A stretch of DNA of 64,000 nucleotides, from NCBI GenBank assembly GCA_030435675.1, contig CM059621.1:16554001-16618000 (forward strand). The letters run 5' to 3'. This DNA comes from Steinernema hermaphroditum (lineage: Eukaryota > Nematoda > Chromadorea > Rhabditida > Steinernematidae). Position 1 is the first letter of the stretch. The number at the start of each line of letters is the position of its first letter. The translations under genes were made by a program, and so were the position numbers. The notes beneath the pieces were generated by a model, which was given only the letters and a program-made list of their open reading frames with translations, was not told where the DNA came from and made no database searches. This document shows positions 55,235 to 64,000 of this stretch, piece after piece.

Positions 55235-55670
55235 AATCCTTCTTCCCCTCACTATTTATCCAAAAAAGCCCACTTCTCGCGGCGTGTGGTCCTCACGCTG
55301 TGGCCGCATCTATATCATGCAGCATCCCCTATCAACTTCCTGCTCTATGGGCCGCATTCGGCTCGACGGCCATCTCGCCGTCCTCTCTTAATCCTCCGCT
55401 TTCCGGGCGTCCCATCTCCCTCTTGTTTGCATAAATATAAATTCGATCGTTTCTGCCCTAAGACGTCGCCTCCTCCTCCTCCTCTTCGCGTCGTCTTCCA
55501 TGGCGCCGCCGCCCAGCGGCCATGTGCTCGCGCGCGTCATTTGCATAAATATGAATTTTGGCGGCTCTCCTGGGAGTTCATGGGAAAACCTGACCCATTC
55601 GAAGCCTCAGGCGTTGCAAGGCAGCCACTAAATGGGTTTACGATAGAGTCGGTTTTGGTGGGGTGAGGCG
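55235..55670. promoter_or_regulatory. GC-rich island with octamer-plus-TATA-like words
   Basis: A GC-rich block in AT-rich DNA. It contains GTTTGCATAAATATAAATT (octamer-like at 55425-55432) and CATTTGCATAAATATGAATT (perfect octamer ATTTGCAT at 55539-55546), spaced about 114 bp. The extended words are nearly the same, suggesting duplicated functional sites. ATTTGCAT is the classic binding site of class II POU proteins. A regulatory role is inferred. Confidence 0.4.
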
Positions 55671-57729
55671 ATTTTTGGGGTTGGAAGTGTTCATCTGTAG
55701 TACTTTGTGGATGTGATATTGATTCTTGGCTATTTGATATATCACCAAATACGAGCGCTTCTTTGAGCTCTTTCTTTTGCAGCTGGAAGTCATTCAAATC
55801 TGTTGATATAGTCATCGATCTTGTGGTGGGAGGAAGGGGAAGAATTTCTAGATTCTAGTGAATGAGACGGCTTGAACTCAGTTTCTAATCAGCGTATCTA
55901 TGTATAAGTTATTTTTGCCTCTTTGCCTCGTTGCATCCTTATCTTAGCCCGAGTACTGATGCATTTTATCAAATCGTCACCAAATTGACCCGATTTCAAC
56001 CGAACAGGATACTAGGATACACTTTCCAAACTTCTCTCTAAAAATTCTATTTTCTAGTGAATGTGAAGGAAGAATAATTTCTAGATTCTAGTGAATGGCT
56101 TTCGGAACTTAGTGAACTCAGTTTCTAATCAGCATATCTATCTGTCATAATCAATTTGTGCTATCTTGGTCTGGTCGATCCCATTTTTTGTTTTTCGAGA
56201 AAATCACTTCTCTCTAAAGTGCCTTTTTTTGGGCGCTCCACATTTTATCCATCTAATATATAATATGAATAAACCCTCTTAGCCCGAGTACTGATGCTTT
56301 TGATTCAATCGTTACCAAAGAGACCCGTTTTCTAGTGGACAACCCAATATTGATCCCATTTTTGAATAATTTGATACACTTCCCAAACTTCTCTCTAAAG
56401 TACCTTTTTGAGTGCCCTTTAGCATTAAACTAAATAAACTTTTATCTAGACGTGAGCTTCATGAGAGTCTTCACTTTCTAGAAATAAGTACGTCTACCTG
56501 ATCGAATAAAGATCGGTTTCCTTGTGATAGACTTCGTCACGGCCTTGGCCGTTGTGAATACGAAAGTCGGCTTAATGAACAGGAGAGTGCTTTTAAATAG
56601 GGAAGGTACCACCCTTGAGTGGAAAGGCTGTATGAAGAGCTTATAGAACTCAGTGAGCTGTGATCACTGTGAACTGTCAGATGAACAACCCAATATGTAG
56701 TTGCTTATCCTGTTTGTTCTTTTTTGACGACCTCACTTGACTTCTCGTGTATTTCAGAGTGATTCGTTTCGATATTCGAGCGAGCTCTTAAGTGGGGTGG
56801 GATCTGGGCTAGAATGCGCTGAGGTGGGATCGGGTTATGAGTATGTATGTTATGCCTTTAAATTCCTAAATCTTTGAATTCGAAACAAAATAAAAAATAA
56901 ACACAACATTTATTTTTGTTCGCGGATCGATTTAGATCGAACATGCTTGTTGCGCTAACTCTGACTAGGACAATCAAGCACAAACGTGATTTGAGTACTG
57001 CTACCGTAACCAGATGAATCACAACTACGATCAGATACTTTTTAGATACCATTTTTTAGATACTATCAGATACCTTTTTTGACTTTCATTTTGACTTCCA
57101 AACTTTTACCTTACCTTAACTTTCCGATTCATTGTTGACTTTGCAGCTTTCTCAAGACTAGTCTGTAGCCAAAAATAACAAAAATGCACTTTAAGGTAGC
57201 AAAAGGTTGCTGGAAGCATTTCCCGTTCTGCGCTGAAACAACGGTTGAAGACAGAACATCGGGTGGCTTAGGTACGTGTACAATTTTTGTCTGGACCATC
57301 GAACACTTTTGAACAACCAAAGCTGATGCAACTCCGACAACTATTCTAAACAATTTTTGTCCGTGTACAATTTTTGTCGGTCAGAGTATCTCATCTTTTG
57401 CACATCCAAAACTGGTACAGCTTCGACACATGTGCTAACTAAAGCTTGGGTTTGGTCTAAGGTTTGAAAAACACTTTTTACAGGTTGGAGATAGTAAATG
57501 TATGGTATAATATTTATTAACAGGTGTAATATTTTTGGGGATTGGGAACTGTGGCAAAGGTAAATAAAGTATCAAGGTCATATAATTCGGATAAGTTCTT
57601 TGTAATAAATTCACGTCGAAATGGTTGCAAAGAAATTAGAACGAGATTTTTGGGTACTGAGAATCTGAGAAAAAATTTTGAGTCCATATAAGCATGTTGG
57701 TGAACAATTCAAGACATTTTTGACTATGT
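55671..57729 (+). repeat. Gene-poor DNA with local duplications
   Basis: Blocks at about 55840-56030 and 56050-56400 share ATTTCTAGATTCTAGTGAATG, TCAGTTTCTAATCAGC.TATCTAT, TTAGCCCGAGTACTGATGC and CCAAACTTCTCTCTAAA. No gene supported. Confidence 0.5.
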
Positions 57730-58278
57730 GTTGTTCAATCGGGGTCTCACTCGTGTCGCGGTGGCGAGCGGTCGGTCCCTCCGGTCGCTCTCCGAGTGTC
57801 CGGTTGGTCTGATGGTAAAGCCTGTGGCAGTTGTGAGTTTTCCGGCTTCCAGAGGGAATTGGGACACCCGGAAGCCGTAGTCCCACCACCGTTGACAACA
57901 AGATGTCCGACGCCAGGAATCCCGCTTCATGAGATGTCATCCCGAAGGTCGCCGACGCTCTGAGGACACCAAGACTTGCGAAGACGCAACTCTTGGACCA
58001 CCGATTCATCTCACCGAAGCAGATGCGAGCTCAGAAGCCTCCTCTGTGCCGCAAACGCGCCGAAAAGAAGAGGTTCCACCGCCATTTTCGGAGCTGCGCC
58101 GATTCCCAGATGCTCGTGAAGCGCGCCGTCTACGACCGGTTCTACATCAACGCCGCGCCAGGAACGAAGCCGTCTACAAGTGATATCCTCTGTTGTCTAT
58201 TTTCGGTGTCATGCAAGGCGTAACGCCTTTGATTCATGAAGTAAAAATCGTAAAATCGTAAAAAATCGTTGTTCAATC
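57730..58278 (+). mobile_element. SINE-like retroelement copy 4, longest copy
   Basis: Target duplication GTTGTTCAATC at 57730-57740 and 58268-58278. The element (57741-58267, 527 bp) starts GGGGTCTCACTCGTGTCGCG. It has a tRNA A-box-like GGTTGGTCTGATGGTAAAG and a strong hairpin from CCGGCTTCC and GGAAGCCG about 19 bases apart, then the body seen in copies 1 and 2. It ends in CAAGGCGTAACGCCTTTGAT and a tail of TCGTAAAA-type repeats. It is non-coding or a decayed coding body; it is presumably mobilised by a LINE with a short-repeat tail. Confidence 0.85.
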
Positions 58279-60430
58279 AAACTTGAGATAAATTTTCCAA
58301 GTCCCGCGTGGCCGTTTGGTAGTGACAGAACCAGACGAGGCGAGCCCCCTGCTATATTCCTTTACATCTTCATGGCTTAAGCTTTAGAAAATACGTGCAG
58401 AAATTTGACGGTGTGGTAACCAGAGGCAGGCTCGGGTTTCGATCCGGATACCCAACACGGGTATTGGGGGACTGATGGGATCGGCTACTCGATGTTCCGG
58501 GCATGCGCCTAACTTTGATCATTTCTGCCCGCTATTCTGAGCAGAATTTTTGGCAAGACCAATAGCTGCCTCGTGACCAAAGTTGCACTTTTAGAAATGT
58601 GGAAATTATGTCTCCTGTGTACTTATTTACTGTTATGTTTTGCATCTGTTCAGAAGTAAATAGAACGGTTGAATGAGTAAATAGAAGTAAATTAAATAGG
58701 ACATTTGAAATAAGATGAAATATCTGGGAAATTGGCACACCATGTTTCATTTATACGGCGATCAATTGCGACACTATTGCAAGGATTATTTTTTGTTTTT
58801 TTTTTTAGTATTTTCCTAAATTTATTCAATAATTTTTTATTTTTGTAGGTGTAAAACCTATGAGAATACTCCTGCCCCGAAGTGCCTCATCCATATCTTT
58901 CAGGTCTCTCTTTCAGTCATTTTTATTAATTATTTATTCGTTATATTAATTCTTCTAGTTATTTGCATTATATTTTTGCTTCAAAGATGTCAGTAGCAAT
59001 AACCTTCTTTGTGTGAAATCTACTTCTGGCATTCCATTGACAAGTGTTCTGAGTTCTGGTGTCAATTTTTGAAATTGCATTCCAGGAACAATCGTTTACT
59101 CGACTCATTCGGTGAACTTCAGAGAGAGCGAGTAGACACAAATGAAAGACCGAAAGATTCAATTTTTGAACACTGGTGGTATTCCCTCTTTAATAGTGTG
59201 ACGTCTGAATGAGGGCCATGAAGCCGTCGGACTTTATATAGACATTGAGACTTGGTTACACTCTATGGTATAGCGAAGTCCTTAAGCGAACTGTAACTGT
59301 CTTAAACTTCATATTTTTGCATGTTACCAGGGCCTTGCCTATCACTTCATGAAGGATTCATGTTGATTAACAGCATCTAAAACAGAAGTGTCACGCCATG
59401 ACCGCCTTGTTTATACCTCTTTGGAATGTTACACCGATTACAAATAAAAAATCGCGGTGAGTACCGTAGGAGTAAACCCAGTCCCTATAATCCCAGAATC
59501 TAACATCAGGGATGAGGACGGTTGACTGGACGATCTGAAAGCCTTCGACACGATTCTTAATGAAAACAAACATGAACTGTTGGACCTGACCTACGTCGAC
59601 AAAATCATGCTCACGGAAATCAATCAAAACAAAATTATGCTCACGGATTTTTGGCAGTCGGAACTTGAAATAGGACGATGATGAAGATAGGAACTATAAA
59701 GGCTGAGATAGTTTATGAATGAGCTGAGTTCAGCTCGTGGTTCATTTCATTATTTATGCATTAAGGGGGACCACGGCTTTCTCACCCGGAACTATTACTC
59801 AGAATTTTAATTCTGACCTTATTTCATCTTCTTTCTCTACATACTATTCTTTCCGTTTGAATTTTTGCAACCGAAATAATGATACTCTTCAAGCGTTAAA
59901 AGTTCATATTCTGAAATCTTGCTCCAAGAACAGTCGCTCACTTAGCTTATTCGGAGAACCTCCGAGAGAGCGAGCGGACAACTCGACCGATCACTGGGAA
60001 CACAAATGAAAGACCATTGGCTTATCATATTATGGCTTATTAATGCTCATTCAAACGCTAATTACTCTTTGTTAAATCTTTGCGTTCTAGACAAAGAATG
60101 TGGAACTTGAGATGGGGCGGTGTTCCAGCTATAGTTATGAGTAAGTTCTTTCATTATTTTTGCAGTTCAACAGTGTGTACACGGATTTTAAGCTTTAACT
60201 TCCGTCAGAACTTTCATTCCTATCTCATTTCACCTTCCGACTCTGATACTATTCTGATATGTTAGCTATTAGCCGCCTTTCTGCCAACATTACTTGGGAG
60301 AGGTTGCTTCTATCATCACTCTTTCAATTGCCCATGTGCTGATACATTCCTCGTGGAACTCGCGTCAGTCGCGATTTCGTGTCCATATTTCACTCCGGCG
60401 ACCTTTACCGTAATGACTTTACCCTTTCAG
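58279..60430. other. Gene-poor DNA upstream of the nlf-1-like gene
   Basis: No coding region supported. Contains a further tRNA-promoter-like stretch at about 58305-58450 (GTGGCCGTTTGGTAGTG and GGGTTTCGATCC). A direct duplication shares CATTCCAGGAACAATCG with CTTGCTCCAAGAACAGTCG, then a GAGAGAGCGAG block (about 59080 and 59925). Confidence 0.4.
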
Positions 60431-60705
60431 AGGTCAGGACGCCTTCTCAAATCGCCTCTCGCGCGTCTCCTCGACTCCGCCGGCCACCGCCGCTCCGCCC
60501 TCCGCCTCTCCGACGGTGACGCGACGCCGACAGAACAATCGACGACGCGCCGTTCCAGTTGGCAGTCGGAGCCGCCACCGCCACCCACGTCGTTTGCACT
60601 TGCGCTGCTTCGGGCACCGGACGACGACGCTGCGAGAAGAAGAAGACGTGTAGCCGTGGCTGGCGGCCCCCGCAAGTGCATGTAGCATGCAATCCGCTGC
60701 GCGAC

Positions 60706-62082
60706 ATGCGCGACGCGCCGTGGACGCGTTGTCGCGCGGCCACACACGACGACAACGACCTGTATGAACGACGCGAAAAGAGCCATCGACGCCAGGCCGC
60801 CACCTACCGTAACCGTCCGTGTCTGCTCATCGTCTACTGGCACCTTTTCTCGCTGCTCGGCTGCTGTGCAGCCGTCGGTCTCGCCGCGAAGAGCGCCATC
60901 TCCGCGCCGGAGGGCATGGTCGTGTGGGTCGACTACGGTAATCAGACGGTGGAGGACAGAGGCCCACTGGTGGGCAGCGGTACTTCCATACGGGTTAATC
61001 CGTTGACGAGGCACGCCAGACAGCTCAAACAGAATTCGGTGAGATTCTATGCAGACTTGGAAGATGAAAGAGTATTGGAAGTGTCTTTGAAAGTCACAAC
61101 TCAAGATGCCAAAACTCATTTTTCTGTTTATGGATTGAAGTTGGAGTGATCAAACGAACTTTTTTCAAAATTTTTGGCTTTTCCTCTTAAATCAACTCTT
61201 TTCGTGCTTGATGAATTCGGGTTTAGGAGATGGGACGTCTCTGTACTGTACGGCGTGGTTTGAGTCAGAGGGGTCGTTTCGTTGATGGTCGTACAAGTAT
61301 GAAAGAAGTAAAGAAATAATAATATATGTACATTCAAAGTTTTTGGGATCTTCAACAGGTGTCAAAATTGTTTGATAAAACTCATTTTTTAGATTGATTG
61401 GCTTGAAGTAGGAGTACGATCATTTTATCAAAATTTTTGGTCAACGATAACGTGATTGTCTCCATTGACATGCGCACTTCAGTCGAATCTTGGACATGCT
61501 GTTTTTCGCGATTTTGAACTTGACTATGGTAATTTTTGTCTGCAGGCCACAAATATAGCTCATTTTTGAGTGCGTTTATAGCACTTATTTTTTTATACTT
61601 ACCATGAAAATGAATGAATGGAAGTCGAAGAAGTTGGTATAAGGATGGCATTTCAGAAAAACACCTGCTTCGTGTGGACGGCTTCGGCGATCTCGGACCT
61701 CTGCGAACGCAACCGCTGGCAACGCCTCCAACTGATGCGGGACATCTCCCTCTTCCAGGCCGACTGCGAACACGCGGCCGCCAACGTGCAGCTCAGCGAA
61801 CTCTTCCGCCTCGACTGGCGCTCCATCAAGAGCGACACCGACCTCCTCTCACACACCGAGCACCTGCAGCCCGGAGACCGTGGCCGCGACTGTGTCATGT
61901 CCCGCGCCGGCTCTCAGGAGTGCAGTCGCTGCTTTCATCGCCTTAGCGACAACCTTCGCCAGCTGGACGTCGCCTACAACGCCTTCAACCGTACACTCCA
62001 CCGTTTCGACTGTATGCTCGCCGTAGACTCCTCCTCCGCCACGCGGCCTTTCTCTCCCAACGGGTCCTGCACCGACTGCAAG
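60706..62082 (+). CDS. nlf-1: NALCN-channel localisation factor, nlf-1-like (partial, 5' exons)
   Basis: Two exons are in the window: 60706-61038 and 61657-62082 (phase 0 junction and phase 0 donor at 62083). Later exons lie beyond 64000. The first exon codes a basic N-terminus and one hydrophobic segment (PCLLIVYWHLFSLLGCCAAVGLA), then the luminal side. The second codes a Cys-rich domain: CSRCFHRLSDNLRQLDVAYN, then AFNRTLHRF and GSCTDCK. This matches the conserved C..C-helix-CxxDCK region of NLF-1/FAM155 (NALF1), an ER membrane protein needed for folding and axonal delivery of the NALCN sodium leak channel. A TTTCAG acceptor at 60430 may end a 5' untranslated intron; if so the upstream intron could be very long. 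Start chosen as the first Met before the membrane segment. Confidence 0.7.
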
Positions 62083-64000
62083 GTACGTTTTGGGTTGGTG
62101 CGTTGAAAACGAAGCACAATAGATGTCTTGTGGAGCGGTTTGAGCGAATATTGATAAAATAAGAATATCGGAGAATAGAAAAGCTTCGCCGGAACACGTC
62201 ATATAGAGAAATGATGGTGGTTGTGTTTCGGTTTCCGCTAGTGAATTCGTGGTGGGCGCTAGATACCCGACTTTCCATTTGATCCTTTCTTATTTTTGTT
62301 ATTTTGGGAGTTCTTAAAATCGACGTCTTAAAGTCAAAATTCCAGAGAAAATCGATAGGCTGGCGTCACCATCGCGTCCTTTCCTTTTTTATTTTTTTTT
62401 ACATTTTTAGATCATTTTTGTGGTATTATTTCTGCTTGGTTTGTGCTGAAAAACAATAGTTCAGAACTTAGGCAGGTTTGATTTTTGAAAACGTCTTCAG
62501 CAGTCTTTTACGTTATGGGATGGTGCGTTGAAAATGAAGCATATCAGATGTCTTTTTGGGTGTCATATGAGTTAGTACACTTGGTCTAGGTCACTTTATT
62601 CTATTTATACATCAAGTATTGAATACCACACACAGCGGTTGGAGCGAATATTGATAAAATAAACAGGAAAATCAGAGGATAAAGCTTCGTCGGAACGCAC
62701 AAATGATCTACATCGATGCTGCTCTGTTTCGGTAGTGAATTCGTGGGAGGCGCTAGATACCCGACTATTCCATTTGATCCATTCTTATTTTTGATGGTTA
62801 AGTGTTCTGCAAATCTGAGATCTTAAAGTCAGAATTCTAGAGAAAATCGAGAGGTTGGCGTCACCATCGTCTCCTTCTTTTTTTAAGCTTCTTTTTACAT
62901 TTTTAGATAATCTTTGTGTCGTTTTCTTCTCAGGGCCTCGTGAAATACTGTGCTGTTTATACTGAAAGACAACACTTCTGAACATAGGCAAATTTGATTT
63001 TTTAACGCTTCATTTTTGGATTTCTATACCTCTTCAAGAGTTTTTTACGTTTGGTACGTTTTGGGTTGTTGCATTGAGAACGAAGCATATCAGATATCTT
63101 TATTGGCGTCAAATCGTTAGTACAGTTGGCCATGGCCACTTAGTTCTTTCATAGATCATTGAATACCACACGCAGTGGACGCCACTGAATAGTCGCTAGA
63201 TATTCGATCCTTTCTTATTTTTGCTGCTTACCAGTATTATCAGAATCTAAGGTCACCAGTCTTTAACTCAAAATTCCAGAAAAAATCGATTGTTTGATGG
63301 CACTGATTTTTGCCGCATCCATGAGAATCCTATTGGGGATTAAGGTGTAAATCAATCACTTATCTACCCCCTAGCTTCGGATATTCTTTATTTTATGCTC
63401 AAGTTGATGCGTGTGGTATTCCTTCTCTGTCATAGACTATTCATCATCTTTTGCATCACCCATCGAGCGGAGGGGATATGCGAAAAGGAGCATATATTTC
63501 ACAAAACATCACTTGATCCGATGTCTTTTTAGTCTTAGAATACATATATTTCTGTTCAATTTCGGTGACTTAGAGCTCTTCTCGCTGCATCGCACCATAT
63601 TGGCCACTTGACCAAAGCGACGATATGCATAGAAAACAAAAGTCCGTCTTGAGTGACAAAACATATTCCGGAGTGAATCGGTAATTTCTGTGGTAAATCG
63701 GGCCGTTCATACTTCATACGGCCGTGTGTGTGTCGACGACAAAAAATACAAATGCGAACATTAAGAACTGATAACCTTTTCTCAGGAACACATCTGAACT
63801 GAAATACGCTTCATTTTTGTGTTTCGGATTCATGGTTCATCATCTTCAAGATTTTTTTTGATCTGGAAAGCGATTGGTTCTCTGAACTTGGGATCTTGAG
63901 TGAGAAAAGCTGAAATTTCTTGAGAGCGAACATTTCGGAAATTATGAACAAGTCATGTTGTCTCAAAACTTCGACGTCGACTCTTCGACGACATGTCAAA
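62083..64000 (+). repeat. Intron of the nlf-1-like gene with three diverged tandem units
   Basis: Units begin at about 62083, 62515 and 63045. Shared words include TACGTTTTGGGTTG.TGC, GAACGAAGCATATCAGAT, GAATATTGATAAAATAA, GTAGTGAATTCGTGG.(A)GGCGCTAGATA.CCGA, TTGATCC(T/A)TTCTTATTTTTG and AAAGTCA.AATTC.AGA. ATTTTTG is in the same place in all three. No exon recognised before the window ends. Confidence 0.7.

Larger units (their letters stand above)
37320..63817 (+). repeat. Field of about 100 ATTTTTG motifs, nearly all on the + strand
   Basis: By eye I count about 99 exact ATTTTTG on the + strand (for example 37320, 37601, 37943, 39320, 40120, 43500, 48120, 52451, 54971, 57281, 59061, 61531, 62290, 63220) and only about three reverse complements (near 50609, 57169, 57178). 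From base composition only about five per strand are expected. Spacing is irregular, averaging about 270 bp. The motif is rare and unbiased in the first 35 kb. It is absent from the two nlf-1 coding exons but present in their introns. Confidence 0.85.

Noticed and set aside
58305..58455. Possible tRNA with intron (GGCCGTTTGGTAGTG and GGGTTTCGATCC)
   Set aside because: Distance between boxes is too large and no acceptor stem pairs; kept only as a tRNA-promoter-like remark.
60427..61119. 230-residue minus-strand open frame
   Set aside because: Antisense to the GC-rich first coding exon of the nlf-1-like gene, whose membrane segment and phase-consistent splice support the plus strand.

Overview
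The window is nuclear DNA of a free-living-type nematode, most likely a rhabditid (clade V) species. The evidence is a major sperm protein gene, a POU class II gene like ceh-18, a nematode-type chemoreceptor, a TTBK-type kinase of the expanded nematode family, an nlf-1-like gene, a U6 snRNA, and compact genes whose introns are often only 36-50 nt with TTTCAG-type acceptors. I cannot name the species from sequence alone. Exon maps below were assembled by hand from reading frame, phase and GT/AG sites.

Left half (1-35 kb) is gene-dense. In order: a SINE-like insertion with an internal inversion (0.5-1.0 kb); a seven-exon ceh-18-like POU gene with a possible alternative 3' end (1.8-7.2 kb); two spermidine-synthase-fold methyltransferase paralogues on opposite strands, flanking a zinc-finger-like gene (8.2-12.7 kb); U6 snRNA (12.9 kb); a 550-bp inverted duplication carrying two copies of a small gene around a third gene (13.0-15.0 kb); a forkhead-like domain fused to a TBP-like domain (15.2-16.9 kb); an 11-exon secreted cysteine-rich protein; a BESS-like nuclear protein; a seven-finger zinc-finger protein; a decayed fragment of the forkhead-TBP gene; an MSP gene; an acidic protein built from symmetric phase-1 exons; a divergent histone H3 with a histone 3' stem-loop; a small basic protein; a TTBK-like kinase and a convergent 7TM receptor.

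Right half (35-64 kb) is gene-poor. It holds simple repeats, two foldback DNA transposons with clear target-site duplications, three further SINE-like insertions, GC-rich islands and many diverged local duplications. It is filled with about 100 copies of ATTTTTG, almost all on the + strand. It ends in the first coding exons of an nlf-1-like gene, which continues past the window.

The two observations I consider most worth follow-up are the forkhead-TBP fusion gene and the strand-asymmetric ATTTTTG field, which could be a small-RNA (piRNA-type) promoter array or a sense-strand intronic signal.
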